Notes: generated by a model not told the origin, from the letters alone. A stretch of 64,000 nt of DNA from Rhodopseudomonas faecalis (GCF_003217325.1 NZ_QJTI01000016.1:25025-89024); one strand, 5' to 3'. Counted from the first letter of the stretch, positions 27,190 to 37,113 are shown. Numbers and translations are program-made.

Positions 27190-28458
27190 ATGTCCACGAT
27201 CACCCGACGCCGGTTTTCGGCATCCGTTCTGGCCGCCGCCGGCGTCCTGGCTGCCCCGGGCGTGCTGCGCGCCCAAGGCAAACCCAAGCTGGTGGTGATC
27301 GGCGGCGGGCCAGGCGGCGCCACGGTCGCGAAATATGTCGCGCGCGATTCGCAAGGCGCGATCGATGTCACCATGGTCGAGCCGCTCGACGCTTTCATCA
27401 CCTGCTTCCATTCCAATCTGGTGCTCGGCGGCCTGCGCAGCTACGACTCGATCATCCACCCCTACAAGCTGTCGAATTACGGCGTGAAGCACGTCCGGCA
27501 GATGGCGGCCGCGATCGATCGTGACAAGAAGCAGGTCCGGCTCGCCGATGGCAGCACGCTGCCCTACGATCGCCTGGTGGTCGCGCCCGGCATTGATATC
27601 AAGTTCGATTCCGTGCCCGGCTACTCCGAAGAGGCCGCCGCGATCATGCCCCATGCCTGGAAGCCGGGCGCGCAGACCTTGCTGCTGAAGAAACAGCTCG
27701 ACGCGCTCAGTGACGGCGCGACCATCGTGATGCTGGCGCCGCCCAATCCCTATCGCTGCCCGCCGGGGCCCTATGAGCGCGTGTCGTGTATGGCCGCCGT
27801 GCTGAAGGCCAAGGGCCACACCAAGTCGCGCATTGTGGTGATCGACCCCAAGGAAAAATTCTCCAAGATGGCGCTGTTCCAGGAAGGCTGGCAGAAGCAC
27901 TATCCGGGCATGGTCGAGTGGATGGACCCGAAGATGCACGGCGGCGTCAAGGCGGTCGATCCCAAGGCGATGACCGTGACCACCGACCTCGAAACCATCA
28001 AGGCCGACCTTGTCAACGTGATCCCGGCGCAGATGGCAGGCAAGATTGCGCGCGACGCCCAACTGACTAATCAGATCGGCTATTGTCCGATCGATCCGAA
28101 CAATATGAAGTCGGCGGTCGATCCGAACATCTATGTGCTCGGCGACGCCGCGATCGCCGGCACCATGCCGAAATCGGCTTTCTCCGCCAACAGCCATGCC
28201 AAGGTGGTGGCGATGGCGGTGCGCGGCGAACTCGCCGGCAGCCGCACCTTCCCGGCGCGCTATGCCAACACCTGCTGGTCGGTGATCGCCAAGGACGACA
28301 CCGTGAAAATCGGCGGCCGCTATGAAGCCAAGGACGGCGCGATCGCCGAAGTCGAAGGCTTCGTCTCCAAGACCAACGAAAATCCGGAAGTGCGGCTGCA
28401 GACCAGCGAAGAAAACATGGGCTGGTACTCCGGCATCACCGCAGACATCTTCACATGA
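27190..28458 (+). CDS. fccB: FccB, flavin subunit of sulfide dehydrogenase
   Basis: The 422-residue periplasmic flavoprotein oxidises sulfide to sulfane sulfur and reduces FccA. It has a Tat-type signal (TRRRFSASVLAAAGVLAAP), an FAD Rossmann fold (KLVVIGGGPGGATVAKYV) and a second FAD motif, IYVLGDAAI. Three cysteines match those of Allochromatium FccB. Cys72 (ITCFHSN) corresponds to the covalent FAD attachment site (Cys42), and Cys190 (YRCPP) with Cys362 (NTCWS) corresponds to the redox disulfide (Cys161/Cys337). The ATG at 27190 has a strong RBS. A same-length paralogue follows directly. Confidence 0.92.
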   Translation: MSTITRRRFSASVLAAAGVLAAPGVLRAQGKPKLVVIGGGPGGATVAKYVARDSQGAIDVTMVEPLDAFITCFHSNLVLGGLRSYDSIIHPYKLSNYGVKHVRQMAAAIDRDKKQVRLADGSTLPYDRLVVAPGIDIKFDSVPGYSEEAAAIMPHAWKPGAQTLLLKKQLDALSDGATIVMLAPPNPYRCPPGPYERVSCMAAVLKAKGHTKSRIVVIDPKEKFSKMALFQEGWQKHYPGMVEWMDPKMHGGVKAVDPKAMTVTTDLETIKADLVNVIPAQMAGKIARDAQLTNQIGYCPIDPNNMKSAVDPNIYVLGDAAIAGTMPKSAFSANSHAKVVAMAVRGELAGSRTFPARYANTCWSVIAKDDTVKIGGRYEAKDGAIAEVEGFVSKTNENPEVRLQTSEENMGWYSGITADIFT

Positions 28459-28504
28459 CAGCTCGCCGCGCTTCGCCCGGCGGAGCGCGGCAAGGAGACC
28501 GGCT

Positions 28505-29773
28505 GTGACGACCTCTCCCCTCCTGACCCGACGCAGCATGATCGGCGCCCTGGCCGCGACGGCTGCGTTCGGCTGTCCCGCGATCGCCAAAGCCAAGCCA
28601 CGGATCGTGGTGGTGGGTGGTGGCCCTGGCGGCGCCACCGCGGCCCGCTATCTGTGTCACGGCTCGGACGCGCTCGACGTGACGCTGGTGGAGGCCAACC
28701 GCAACTACGTCACGCCGTTCACCTCCAATCTCTATCTCGGCGGCCTCAAGAATTTTGAGGCGCTGAACTTTGGCTATTACGGCGTGGCCGCTTCCGGCGC
28801 CAAACTGGTGTTCGACCGCGTCACCGCGATCGAGCGCGACGCCAAACAGGTGCGGCTCGCGGGCGGCGGCCGGCTCGATTACGATCGGCTGATCCTGTCG
28901 CCCGGCATCGATTTTCGCTGGAACTCGGTGCCGGGCTATTCGCAGCAGGCGGCCGCGGTGATGCCGCATGGCTATCAGGGCGGCGAGCAGTTTCAGCTCG
29001 TGAAGCGTCAGCTCGATGCGCTCGGCGATGGCGGCACCATTGTCATCATCGCGCCGCCGACGCCCTATCGCTGTCCGCCGGCGCCTTATGAGCGCGCCTC
29101 GATGATGGCCAATGCGCTCAAGACGCGCGGCGTCAAGAATGTCCGGATCGTGATCCTGGACTACAAGGATCACTTTGCGATGCAGCCCTTGTTCACCGAT
29201 GGCTGGGAGCGCCACTATCCCGGCATGGTGGAGTGGCAGGACCCGACCATTCACGGCGGCATCAAGGAAGTCGATCCGCGCACCATGACCGTGGTCACTG
29301 ACCTCGAACAGATCAAGGCAGCCATGGTCAATGTGATCCCGGCGCAGACCGCGGGCCAGCTCGGCCGCGACGCTGGCTTAGTCGATGAAAGCGGTTTTTG
29401 CCCGGTCAATGCCGACACCATGACCTCGCTGATCGATCCGGCGATCCACGTTATCGGCGACTCGGCGATCGGCGGCGATTTCCCGAAATCGGGTTTTGCC
29501 GCCAACAATGAGGGCAAGCTGACCGCGATGATCATCCGCGCTGAACTGGCCGGTGGTCGGCGGCTGCCGTTCCGCTTCACCAATCATTGCTGGAGCACGC
29601 TGGCGCCGAACGACGCCGTCAAGAACGGCGCGCGCTACGAGCCGCGCGACGGCCGGATCGTGATGATCGAGCCCTATACCTCACAGCTCGACGAAAGCGC
29701 CGAGCTGCGCGCCAAGCAGGCGCGCGAAGCCACCGGCTGGTATGCCGGCATGACCACCGACATTTTTGGGTAA
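28505..29773 (+). CDS. Second FccB-like flavoprotein, covalent-flavin cysteine absent
   Basis: A 422-residue tandem paralogue of fccB, 46 bp downstream and alignable throughout. It keeps the Tat-type leader (LTRRSMIGALAATAAF), the FAD folds (RIVVVGGGPGGATAARYL and IHVIGDSAI) and the redox pair Cys190 (YRCPP) and Cys362 (NHCWS). The covalent-flavin cysteine of FccB is replaced by proline (VTPFTSN, Pro71). FAD would therefore be non-covalently bound or chemically different. The GTG start follows AAGGAG (28491-28496). It may form a different partner complex or a reverse activity. No second cytochrome gene is adjacent. Confidence 0.85.
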   Translation: MTTSPLLTRRSMIGALAATAAFGCPAIAKAKPRIVVVGGGPGGATAARYLCHGSDALDVTLVEANRNYVTPFTSNLYLGGLKNFEALNFGYYGVAASGAKLVFDRVTAIERDAKQVRLAGGGRLDYDRLILSPGIDFRWNSVPGYSQQAAAVMPHGYQGGEQFQLVKRQLDALGDGGTIVIIAPPTPYRCPPAPYERASMMANALKTRGVKNVRIVILDYKDHFAMQPLFTDGWERHYPGMVEWQDPTIHGGIKEVDPRTMTVVTDLEQIKAAMVNVIPAQTAGQLGRDAGLVDESGFCPVNADTMTSLIDPAIHVIGDSAIGGDFPKSGFAANNEGKLTAMIIRAELAGGRRLPFRFTNHCWSTLAPNDAVKNGARYEPRDGRIVMIEPYTSQLDESAELRAKQAREATGWYAGMTTDIFG

Positions 29774-29835
29774 GGTTGAGTTAGTTCGGATCAAACAGAA
29801 CTAACTCCAGCGACAATTGAATCCACTACGCCGCG

Positions 29836-29955
29836 CGTCATGGCCGGCCGCGTCTTGGACAATCGCGTCTTGGCCATCCACGTCTTGGCCATCCACGTCT
29901 TGGCACCTGCACCGCTGCGAAGACGTCGATCCCCGCGACAAGCGCGGGGATGACG
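29836..29955. repeat. Rearranged family A repeat with internal 15-bp tandem copies
   Basis: The left arm is interrupted. Units of CGTCTTGGCCATCCA at 29866-29880 and 29881-29895, plus a partial third at 29896, repeat within it. The right arm (AAGACGTCGATCCCCGCGAC, then AAGCGCGGGGATGACG) is present. This shows slippage inside an intergenic palindrome. Confidence 0.8.
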
Positions 29956-29984
29956 TGAAGCAGTGAGGAGAAACGCGCTCACCA

Positions 29985-30040
29985 TCCCTCCCCCCGCGTA
30001 GCGGTGGGGAGGGTCGGCGCGTAGCGCCGGGGTGGGGGGA
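29985..30040. repeat. Intergenic repeat, family B (variant)
   Basis: CCCTCCCCCCGCGTAGCGG, TGGGGAGGG, a GGCGCGTAGCGCC stem and GGGGTGGGGGGA follow in order, as a reverse-oriented family B element. It lies with another copy (30124-30184) in the 461-bp gap between the FccB-like and RND genes. No gene is seen in the gap. Confidence 0.8.
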
Positions 30041-30123
30041 GTTTTGCCGATCACACGGATCGACGCTTCATTTCGATAGTCGGGCAGTAAACGGTAGGCA
30101 GAACGAAACTGCGCGCCTCCTCG

Positions 30124-30184
30124 TCCCCCCACCCGTCCGGCCCGATCAGCATCGGGCCGGCCACCCTCCCCGCAAGGAGGAGGG
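30124..30184. repeat. Intergenic repeat, family B
   Basis: CCCCCCACCCGTCCGGCCCG, a GGCCCGATCAGCATCGGGCC stem, GGCCACCCTCCCCGCAAGG and AGGAGGG follow in order. This is the forward orientation, with a longer central stem than at 15917. Confidence 0.82.
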
Positions 30185-30234
30185 ACAGAGAAGGCGTTGC
30201 ACCGTCTTGCCGCAACACAAGCGTATTGCGCCCG

Positions 30235-33200
30235 CTACTGCTTGGCCTTGCCCGCGAACCGCTCGCGCAGGCCCTTGATCGACGGCAGCCAGCGCAGCTC
30301 GCCGCTGTTTTCGCGCATCCGTTGGAACACGACGTACAGCATCGGGATGAAGATGATGCCGATCAGGCTGGCCGCCAGCATGCCGGAGAACACCGGCGTG
30401 CTGAGATTGCGCCGTGCCAGCATCGCCGCGCCGTGCGCCCACACCAGCGGCACCAGGCCGAGGATAAAGGCGATCGAGGTCATCATCACCGCGCGGAACC
30501 GCAGCTTCGCGCCCTGCTCGGCGGCTTCCTTGATCGAGCGCCCCGCCTCGCGTTGCTCCTTGGCGAACTCCACGATCAGAATGCCGTTCTTGGCAGCCAG
30601 CGCGATCAGCACCACGAGGCCAATCTGGGCATAGAGATCGAGCGTGACGCCGGCAATCAGCACGCCGACAAACGCACCGAACACCGCGATCGACACCGAC
30701 AGCAGCACCGGGATCGGGATGATCCAGCTTTCATAGAGCGCCACCAGGAACAGGTAGGCGAAGATCACCGCCAGCGCGATGATGTAACCGGTTTTGCCGA
30801 CTGCCTGATGCTCCTGATAGGCCGTGCCGGTCCATTCAAAGGCATAGCCGGGCGGCAGCGTTTTTTGCGACACCTCGGCCATCGTCGCCATCGCGGTGCC
30901 GGACGACACGCCGGGCGCCGGCGAGCCGTTGATCGAAACGGCACGATAATTGTTGTAGCGGGTGATCACCGCGGGCCCCGTGACGGTGCGCACCGAGGCG
31001 ATCGATTGCAGCGGCACCATCTCGCCCTTGGCACTGCGCACATAGATGTCCCACAGCGCCGGCAGATCGCGGCGGCCGCTGGCATCGCCTTGCAGATTGA
31101 CCTGCCAGGTGCGCCCAAACATGTTGAAGTTGTTGATGTAGAACCCGCCGAGCGAGATCTGCAACGCCGAGAACACGTCATTGATGGTGACGCCGAGCGA
31201 CTGCGCCTTCTCGCGGTCGATGTCGAGGAACACCGACGGCGCGCTGGCGCGATAGGTGCTGAACACCCGCGTCAGTCTCGGGTCCTGGTTCGCCGCCGCG
31301 AGCAGGCCGTTGGTAACCGCGCCCATCGCCGCCGGTTCGGCGCCTTCGATCGATTCCAGCTGATACTCAAAGCCACCCGCTGTGGACAGGCCGACCACCG
31401 GCGGCACGTTGAACGCCAGCACCATCGCCGAATTGACCTGCTGCACCGCGCCGAACGTTTTCGCGATCAGCACCTGCGCCGATTGGCTCGCGGCCTTGCG
31501 GTCCGCGAACGGTTTGAGCTGCACGATGATGAAGGCGTTGTTGGACGCCGAGTAATTGTCGAGCAGCGACAGCCCGACGATCGACACCACGTCGCGCACT
31601 TCCGGCATCTTGCGGATGATGTTCTCGACCTCGATCACGGTCTTTTCGGTGCGCGCCACCGAAGCGCCGTCCGGCAATTGCACGTTGACGAAGAACGCGC
31701 CCTGATCTTCTTCCGGCAAGAAGCCAGTCGGCGTCTTCCACGACAGCCCGAGCACGCCGATGCCGCACACCACCACGGCCAGCAGCGAAAGCGCCGGTCG
31801 GCGCAGCGCGATCCGCACCACGCCGATATAGCCGTCGCGGGCGCCATCGATGCGGCGGCCGAACCATTGCATGATGCCGCGCCGCGGCCCGCTGTGGCGC
31901 AGGAACAGCGCGCACAGTGCCGGCGACAGCGTCAGCGCGTTGATCGCCGAGATCAGCATCGCGGCGCTGATGGTCACCGCGAACTGCCGGAACAGCTCGC
32001 CCATGATGCCGGGCAGGAAGCCGATCGGCACAAACACCGACAGCAGCACCAGCGTGATCGCGATGATCGGCGCGGTGACCTGCGCCATTGCTTTCTTGGT
32101 GGCCTCAGCCGGCGTCAGCTCCGGCTCCTCCTCCATCACCCGCTCGACGTTTTCGACCACCACGATCGCGTCATCGACCACGATGCCGATCGCCAGCACC
32201 AAGGCCAGCAACGACACGGTGTTGACGGAGGCGCCGAGGGCCACCAGCACCGCAAAGGTGCCGATCAGACTGACCGGAACGGCGATGGTCGGAATCAGCG
32301 TGGCGCGCAGGCTGCCCAGAAACACGAACACCACCGCGGTCACCAGCACGAACGCTTCCAGCAGCGTCGAGATCACCGCATTGACGGTGTCGTTAACGAA
32401 CACGGTAGAATCATAGGCGATCCGCGCCACCACCGATTCCGGGAAGCGCGGCCGCAGCTGATCGAGCTTGGCCTTGACCGCTGACGCCGTGTTCAGGGCG
32501 TTGGCGCCCGGCGCCAGAAACACGCCGATGCCGATGGTCGGATTGCCGTTGAAGCGCGCGTAAGTATCGGCATTCTGCGGCCCGAGCTCGACGCGCGCGA
32601 CGTCGCCAACCCGCAGCACCGAACCATCCGGATTGGCGCGCAGCACGATCGCGGCGAATTCCTCCGGCTTGGTCAGCCGGCCCTGGGTTTGCAGATTGAG
32701 CTGAAACTGCTGATCCTTCGGCACCGGGCGCGCGCCGATGCGGCCGACCGGGGCCTGCACGTTCTGGGCGCCGATCGCGGCGGCGATATCGGATGGCACG
32801 AGGCCCAGACTCGAAATCTTCTCGATGTCAAACCAGACCCGCATCGAATAATTGTTGCGGCCGAACAGCATCGCTTCGCCGACGCCGGGCACGCGCGACA
32901 GCTCGTCCAGAACGTTGATCAGTCCGTAATTGGTCAGGAACAGCTGGTCGTATTTCTCGCCCTCGCTGAACATGTTGATGACCTGCAGCATCGACGACGA
33001 CCGTTTCTGGACGTTGACGCCTTGCAGGCGGACTTCGGGCGGCAGCTGCGACAGCGCGTTCTGCACCCGGTTATTGACGTTCACCGTGTTGATGTCGGGA
33101 TTGGTGCCGAGCGCGAACGAGACGTCGAGCGTGTAGGAGCCGTCATTGCCGCTCGAACTCTTCATGTAGAGCATCTTGTCGACGCCAACGACTTTGGCTT

Positions 33201-33399
33201 CGATTGGCTGCGCCACGGTGGCTTCCAGCACCTCGGCCGATGCGCCGGGAAACACCGTGGACACGCGCACCTGCGGCGGCACGATGTCCGGCAATTGCGA
33301 CACCGGAATGCGATACAGCGCCAGCGCGCCGACCAGCGTGGTGATCAGCGCGATGACCGCGGCGAGCCGCGGCCGGTCGATAAAAGTATCGGCAATCAT
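30235..33399 (-). CDS. RND-family (HAE1) multidrug efflux permease
   Basis: The 1054-residue length is typical for AcrB-type inner-membrane pumps driven by proton flow. It has the two-fold repeat of 12 transmembrane segments, the [18 protein letters not shown] motif of TM4 (with the proton-relay aspartates) and the large periplasmic loops. The N-terminus [18 protein letters not shown] matches HAE1 proteins. It starts 4 bases after the adaptor gene ends on the same strand, so they form one operon with the TetR gene upstream. No outer-membrane channel gene is adjacent, so a TolC-like channel must be encoded elsewhere. Confidence 0.95.
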   Translation of the reverse strand: MIADTFIDRPRLAAVIALITTLVGALALYRIPVSQLPDIVPPQVRVSTVFPGASAEVLEATVAQPIEAKVVGVDKMLYMKSSSGNDGSYTLDVSFALGTNPDINTVNVNNRVQNALSQLPPEVRLQGVNVQKRSSSMLQVINMFSEGEKYDQLFLTNYGLINVLDELSRVPGVGEAMLFGRNNYSMRVWFDIEKISSLGLVPSDIAAAIGAQNVQAPVGRIGARPVPKDQQFQLNLQTQGRLTKPEEFAAIVLRANPDGSVLRVGDVARVELGPQNADTYARFNGNPTIGIGVFLAPGANALNTASAVKAKLDQLRPRFPESVVARIAYDSTVFVNDTVNAVISTLLEAFVLVTAVVFVFLGSLRATLIPTIAVPVSLIGTFAVLVALGASVNTVSLLALVLAIGIVVDDAIVVVENVERVMEEEPELTPAEATKKAMAQVTAPIIAITLVLLSVFVPIGFLPGIMGELFRQFAVTISAAMLISAINALTLSPALCALFLRHSGPRRGIMQWFGRRIDGARDGYIGVVRIALRRPALSLLAVVVCGIGVLGLSWKTPTGFLPEEDQGAFFVNVQLPDGASVARTEKTVIEVENIIRKMPEVRDVVSIVGLSLLDNYSASNNAFIIVQLKPFADRKAASQSAQVLIAKTFGAVQQVNSAMVLAFNVPPVVGLSTAGGFEYQLESIEGAEPAAMGAVTNGLLAAANQDPRLTRVFSTYRASAPSVFLDIDREKAQSLGVTINDVFSALQISLGGFYINNFNMFGRTWQVNLQGDASGRRDLPALWDIYVRSAKGEMVPLQSIASVRTVTGPAVITRYNNYRAVSINGSPAPGVSSGTAMATMAEVSQKTLPPGYAFEWTGTAYQEHQAVGKTGYIIALAVIFAYLFLVALYESWIIPIPVLLSVSIAVFGAFVGVLIAGVTLDLYAQIGLVVLIALAAKNGILIVEFAKEQREAGRSIKEAAEQGAKLRFRAVMMTSIAFILGLVPLVWAHGAAMLARRNLSTPVFSGMLAASLIGIIFIPMLYVVFQRMRENSGELRWLPSIKGLRERFAGKAKQ

Positions 33400-33402
33400 G
33401 GC

Positions 33403-34548
33403 TTACCTCACGCTGGCAGCGGTCGGGCGCGGCGGCAGCGGCGACGGCGCCACCGGTGCGTTCGGCCGCACGCGATGCAGGCCTTCGACCACGATGTGCT
33501 CGCCCTCTTTCAGCCCGTCGACGATCGCGGCGGTGTCGGGCGTCGACTGGCCGAGCTTGACGCGGCGCTGGCGCACGATGTCCTTGTCATCGACCACGTA
33601 GACGTAATCGCCCTGCTGATCGGTCAGCACCGCGGCGCGCGGGATCGCCAGAATCTCGCGCGGCTTGGCGCTTTCCAGCACCACGCGCACCAATTGATCA
33701 TGGGTCAGCTCGCGATCGCCGCTCGGCAGCAGCGGATTGGGGATCACGGCGCGCAGCATGATGGTGTCGGTGTCGCGCGCCACGCTGATATCGACAAATT
33801 GCAGCCGGCCGGTTTCCTGATAGAGCCGGCCGTTCGGCAATTTGAGCTGTACGCGCAAGCCTTCCAGACTGCCCTGATCGGCGAATTGTTCCCGCAGCAG
33901 CAGCAGCCGTTTTAGCGGAATCGGGAAGGTGACATAGATCGGGTCCTGGCTGACCACCGAGGCGAGCGGCCCCGACGCCGGGCCGACCACGTTGCCAAGC
34001 GTGATGTTGACCCGGCCGATGCGGCCATCGATCGGCGATTTGATTTCGGTGTAGTCGAGATTGATTTCGGCCTGCCGCAATTGCGCCTGCGCGGCGCGCA
34101 CTTGCGCGGCGGCGGTCTTTTGCGCGGCACGGGCGTTGTCGGCGGTGCTCTGGCTGCCGGCCGAGGTCTTCAGCAATTGTTCGGCGCGGCTCAGTGCCAG
34201 ATTGGCATAGTCAAGCTGCGCTTCGCTCTGCGCCACCGCGGCGCGCTTGGCTTCAACATCGGCCTGGAATGGCCCCTGCTCGAGGCGGAACAGCAACTGG
34301 CCTTTCTGCACCTCGGCGCCTTCCACGAATAATTGCTCGTGCAGATAGGCGTTGACGCGCGCGGTCAGTTCGACCCGGCCGATCGCCTGGATGCGGCCAT
34401 TGATTTCCGAGGTTTCGGTGATGGTCTGGCGCGAGGCCATCATGGTGCCGACCGCGGGCGGACCGCCGCCCGGCATTTGCGCGAGCGCGGGCGACGCGCT
34501 CAGCAGAACAGCGAGAACCGCCAGGGGACGAAGAACGAGCGATGACAT
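33403..34548 (-). CDS. RND efflux periplasmic adaptor (membrane fusion protein)
   Basis: A 381-residue AcrA/MexE-like adaptor with a leader (LVLRPLAVLAVLLSASPALA). A lipoyl-like half follows (EINGRIQAIGRVELTARVNA), then a coiled-coil hairpin rich in A and Q (about residues 85-150), the second lipoyl half (IKSPIDGRIGRVNITLGNVV) and the beta-barrel and membrane-proximal domains. It links the RND pump to an outer-membrane channel. The start at 34548 gives a proper signal peptide; an upstream ATG at 34569 is less likely. Confidence 0.93.
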   Translation of the reverse strand: MSSLVLRPLAVLAVLLSASPALAQMPGGGPPAVGTMMASRQTITETSEINGRIQAIGRVELTARVNAYLHEQLFVEGAEVQKGQLLFRLEQGPFQADVEAKRAAVAQSEAQLDYANLALSRAEQLLKTSAGSQSTADNARAAQKTAAAQVRAAQAQLRQAEINLDYTEIKSPIDGRIGRVNITLGNVVGPASGPLASVVSQDPIYVTFPIPLKRLLLLREQFADQGSLEGLRVQLKLPNGRLYQETGRLQFVDISVARDTDTIMLRAVIPNPLLPSGDRELTHDQLVRVVLESAKPREILAIPRAAVLTDQQGDYVYVVDDKDIVRQRRVKLGQSTPDTAAIVDGLKEGEHIVVEGLHRVRPNAPVAPSPLPPRPTAASVR

Positions 34549-34581
34549 GGGCAGATTCCAAATGGCCAAGGCAGGAAATTC

Positions 34582-35256
34582 TCAAACAGCGGCAAGGTCG
34601 ACCGGCCGGCCCGGCGGCGCCTCCGTCGGTCGGTACGCGGCCACAAACACCCGGATGCCGCCCTCGATCAGCGCCTGATATTCCGCGCGTGTCGGCGGGT
34701 TCAGCGACAATTCCCAGCGCAGATGCATGCGGCCCTGCACCAGGCTGAGAAACTGGGTGGCGGCGAGCGCAATATTCGGGATCACCAATGCGCCGCGCGC
34801 GACGGCGAGCTTCAGAAAACCCTCGACTTCCTGTTCGCAGCGCCGCGGGCCAGCGGCCAGAAACACTTCGGCGAGTTTGGGAAAGCGCGGCGCGGTGGTC
34901 ATGATCAACCGATGCATGCCAAGGCCGCGATCATCCAGGAAGAACGCGGTGTAGCTCTCCGCGATGGCCGACAGCGCCTGTTCGAGATCGAGCGGGCCGT
35001 CTTGCGGCTGCCACAGCGCCTGCGGGCCGAGCCTTCGGCATTCCTCATCGACCAGCGTCACCAGCAGATCGTCCTTGCTGGCGAAGTGCACATAGAGCGT
35101 CGCCTTGGAGACGCCGGCCTGCCGGGCGATCATATCCATGCTGGTGGCGTCGAAGCCGAGCTCGACAAACAGGGTGCGCGCCGCTTCCAGAATCTGCCGG
35201 TATTTCCGGTTTTCGCCAGACAATTCAGTGGCATCGCATTTATTGGGCCGGGCCAT
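34582..35256 (-). CDS. TetR/AcrR-family regulator of the RND operon
   Basis: The 224-residue protein has an N-terminal TetR helix-turn-helix, QILEAARTLFVELGFDATSM and IARQAGVSKATLYVHFASKD (about residues 21-65). A C-terminal AefR-type ligand domain contains PNIALAATQFLSLVQGRMHL. It is the first gene of tetR-adaptor-RND on the minus strand, and palindromic sequence overlaps its own promoter. Likely role: repression of the pump relieved by an efflux substrate. Confidence 0.9.
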   Translation of the reverse strand: MARPNKCDATELSGENRKYRQILEAARTLFVELGFDATSMDMIARQAGVSKATLYVHFASKDDLLVTLVDEECRRLGPQALWQPQDGPLDLEQALSAIAESYTAFFLDDRGLGMHRLIMTTAPRFPKLAEVFLAAGPRRCEQEVEGFLKLAVARGALVIPNIALAATQFLSLVQGRMHLRWELSLNPPTRAEYQALIEGGIRVFVAAYRPTEAPPGRPVDLAAV

Positions 35257-35317
35257 GTTGCGCTCCGCTGCGGTCGTCGATCGCTGCTTGTAGCCCGTTG
35301 CTGGCGCCAGCGCAATA

Positions 35318-35341
35318 AAACTGAACGGTTTAGTATAGTTT
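35318..35341. promoter_or_regulatory. Probable TetR operator upstream of the efflux operon
   Basis: AAACTGAACGGTTT (35318-35331) and GTTTAGTATAGTTT (35328-35341) give overlapping AAAC/GTTT palindromic arms about 60 bases upstream of the tetR start. Acr/Mtr-type operators have a similar AAAC-N-GTTT form. Confidence 0.5.
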
Positions 35342-35455
35342 ACAAAACGTCACCGCGGGTGGGCGGGTGGCGAACTGGTGAGGACACGGGGCGGGCTGTT
35401 GGTGCCGCAGGCAGAGCCTGCGCCGGCCAAAGCAGGGGCGTTCAAGACGCGCTTG

Positions 35456-35515
35456 TCCCTCCCCCCTTGTGGGGAGGGTGGCCGACCCGATGCCAATGGG
35501 TCGGCCGGGTGGGGG
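35456..35515. repeat. Intergenic repeat, family B
   Basis: CCCTCCCCCCTTGTGGGGAG, GGTGGCCGACCCGATGCC and AATGGGTCGGCCGGGTGGGG follow in order, in reverse orientation. The long gap 35342-35920 holds only this, the copy at 35601, and unassigned sequence. Confidence 0.82.
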
Positions 35516-35600
35516 CATCCGGCCAGCACCTTAGGCATTGCGGACAGCAATGTGATCGGTCTCGGCCAAGCTCAACGACAGAGCAACTTCACTTCAATCG

Positions 35601-35660
35601 CCCCCCACCCGACCGGCCTTACGGCCGGCCACCCTCCCCACCGCTTCGCGGGGGGAGGGA
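35601..35660. repeat. Intergenic repeat, family B
   Basis: CCCCCCACCCGACCGGCC, a GGCCTTACGGCC stem, and CACCCTCCCCACCGCTTCGC then GGGGGGAGGG. This copy is in forward orientation. It shares its central stem with the copy at 15917. Confidence 0.85.
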
Positions 35661-35920
35661 AAAATGCGCCTCACAATGCGGCTCACTTGGCTACACGCAC
35701 GTTCCATTGATCTCTGCGATCCCCCTCCCCGTCATTGCTGTGCATGTTCAACAATTCGGTGATCGAATCCCCCTTCAGGGAGGCTTCGATGCGCGACAGC
35801 GGCACCAAAGGCCAAGTGCCGATGGAAGTGCAGGCGTAGGCGGAGGTAGCGGCGGCGGCGCCGGCATGTCAGCATCGGCGCAACCCATCAGGCCAAAAGG
35901 CCGCCAGCCCCTATCGAGCC
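35661..35920. other. Unassigned spacer before the alpha/beta hydrolase
   Basis: No gene, repeat or recognisable RNA is seen. A run of GGCGG-rich sequence (about 35836-35860) lies just upstream of the hydrolase. It presumably contains the promoter, which I could not identify. Confidence 0.4.
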
Positions 35921-36793
35921 ATGTCCGTTCCAGAAAGCCGCTTCTATCAATCGCACGGCCTCAATCTGCACTATGCCGATTGGGGCAATGACGGCGCGCC
36001 GCCGCTGTTGCTGGCGCATGGTGGCCGCGACCATGGCCGTAGCTGGGACCGGATCGCCACCGCGCTGCAGCCGCATTATCACGTGCTGGCGCCCGATCTG
36101 CGCGGCCATGGCGATTCCGACTGGACCAGAGGCGGCAGCTACAGCCTGCCGGAATATGTCTACGATCTGCGCCGCCTGGCGCAGCAGCTCGGCGACGCGC
36201 CGCTGACGCTGATCGGCCATTCGATGGGCGGCATGGTGGCGTCGGTCTATGCCGGTGCGTTTCCAGCGGGCGTGGCAAAGCTGGTGATCATCGACGGCAT
36301 CACCGTGCTGCCGAGCACGGCGCGCACGCCGGCGCCAGAGCGGCTCGGCAAATGGGTCAGCGATCTCGAGCGGCTGGAACAACGCACGCCGCGCCGCTTT
36401 GCGACCCTTGCCGATGCCGCCGCGCAGCTGCGGCTGCGCAATCCACGCCTGGCGCCCGAGCTGGCCGACCATCTCGCCAAGCATGGCACCAGGCTCCATG
36501 ACGATGGCCGCTATGGTTGGAAATTCGATCCCTGTCAGCGCGTGATGGCGCCGCATCGGCTGTGGCCGCAGGACTATATCGAGTTCTGGACAAAGATCAG
36601 TTGCCCGACTTTGCTGCTGCGCGGCGCCGATAGCGCGCTCGGCGACCCGGCCGCCGCTGGCATCACCCGTTACTTCCACAACGCGCATGTCGAAACCATC
36701 AGCAACGCCGGCCACTGGCTGCATCACGATCAGCCGCAGCACACGATCGAATTGATCTGCCGTTTTCTCGGGCAACCCGCGCCCGCGCTGTAA
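35921..36793 (+). CDS. Alpha/beta hydrolase
   Basis: A 290-residue alpha/beta-hydrolase-fold protein with the oxyanion HGG motif (LLAHGGRDHGRSWD), the nucleophile elbow GHSMGGMVAS (serine near residue 102), and a late histidine in NAGHWLHHDQP. No signal peptide is present. The substrate is unknown; ester, epoxide or C-C bond hydrolases share this fold. It stands alone between intergenic repeats. Confidence 0.88.
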   Translation: MSVPESRFYQSHGLNLHYADWGNDGAPPLLLAHGGRDHGRSWDRIATALQPHYHVLAPDLRGHGDSDWTRGGSYSLPEYVYDLRRLAQQLGDAPLTLIGHSMGGMVASVYAGAFPAGVAKLVIIDGITVLPSTARTPAPERLGKWVSDLERLEQRTPRRFATLADAAAQLRLRNPRLAPELADHLAKHGTRLHDDGRYGWKFDPCQRVMAPHRLWPQDYIEFWTKISCPTLLLRGADSALGDPAAAGITRYFHNAHVETISNAGHWLHHDQPQHTIELICRFLGQPAPAL

Positions 36794-36986
36794 CCAGCCG
36801 ATACACGATTAGCTGATACGACGCGACATCGGCGCCGCTGGACAGCCACGCGGCGAGCGTTATGTTTCACTGAATAGATCGCTACGATGGGAGACAGTCA
36901 CCCCGTCATCATACCGCCCGCGGCTGCGACATTAAGGCCGCGCCGCTGGGCACGACGCTTGCAACACCTGCTAGCGGTAAGCGCAC

Positions 36987-37023
36987 GCGATTGCGCTGGA
37001 TTGCTTCGCTTCGCTCGCAATGA
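36987..37023. repeat. Intergenic repeat, family C
   Basis: GCGATTGCGCTGGATTGC, TTCGCTTCGCTCGCAATGA is a short element of a type that recurs in Bradyrhizobium/Rhodopseudomonas intergenic DNA, where ATTGCGAGCGAAGCGAAGC is the reverse form. That wider occurrence is from memory. Only one copy is seen in this window. The 320-bp gap 36794-37113 contains no gene. Confidence 0.5.
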
Positions 37024-37113
37024 AGGATGCGGGTTTTCTGCCAAACGGAATCTCGGATCGTTTCGTCGCGGGCAGCCCCCTGTCGCAACGACCATCATGG
37101 ATCAGGACTCATC

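Noticed and set aside
30226..32484. A plus-strand ORF of 752 codons opposite the RND pump gene
   Set aside because: Rich in H, R, D and Q with no recognisable domain; typical antisense shadow of a GC-rich gene.
35750..35790. A tRNA-like GGTGATCGAATCCCCC segment
   Set aside because: It resembles a T-arm fragment only. No acceptor stem or anticodon arm can be built around it.
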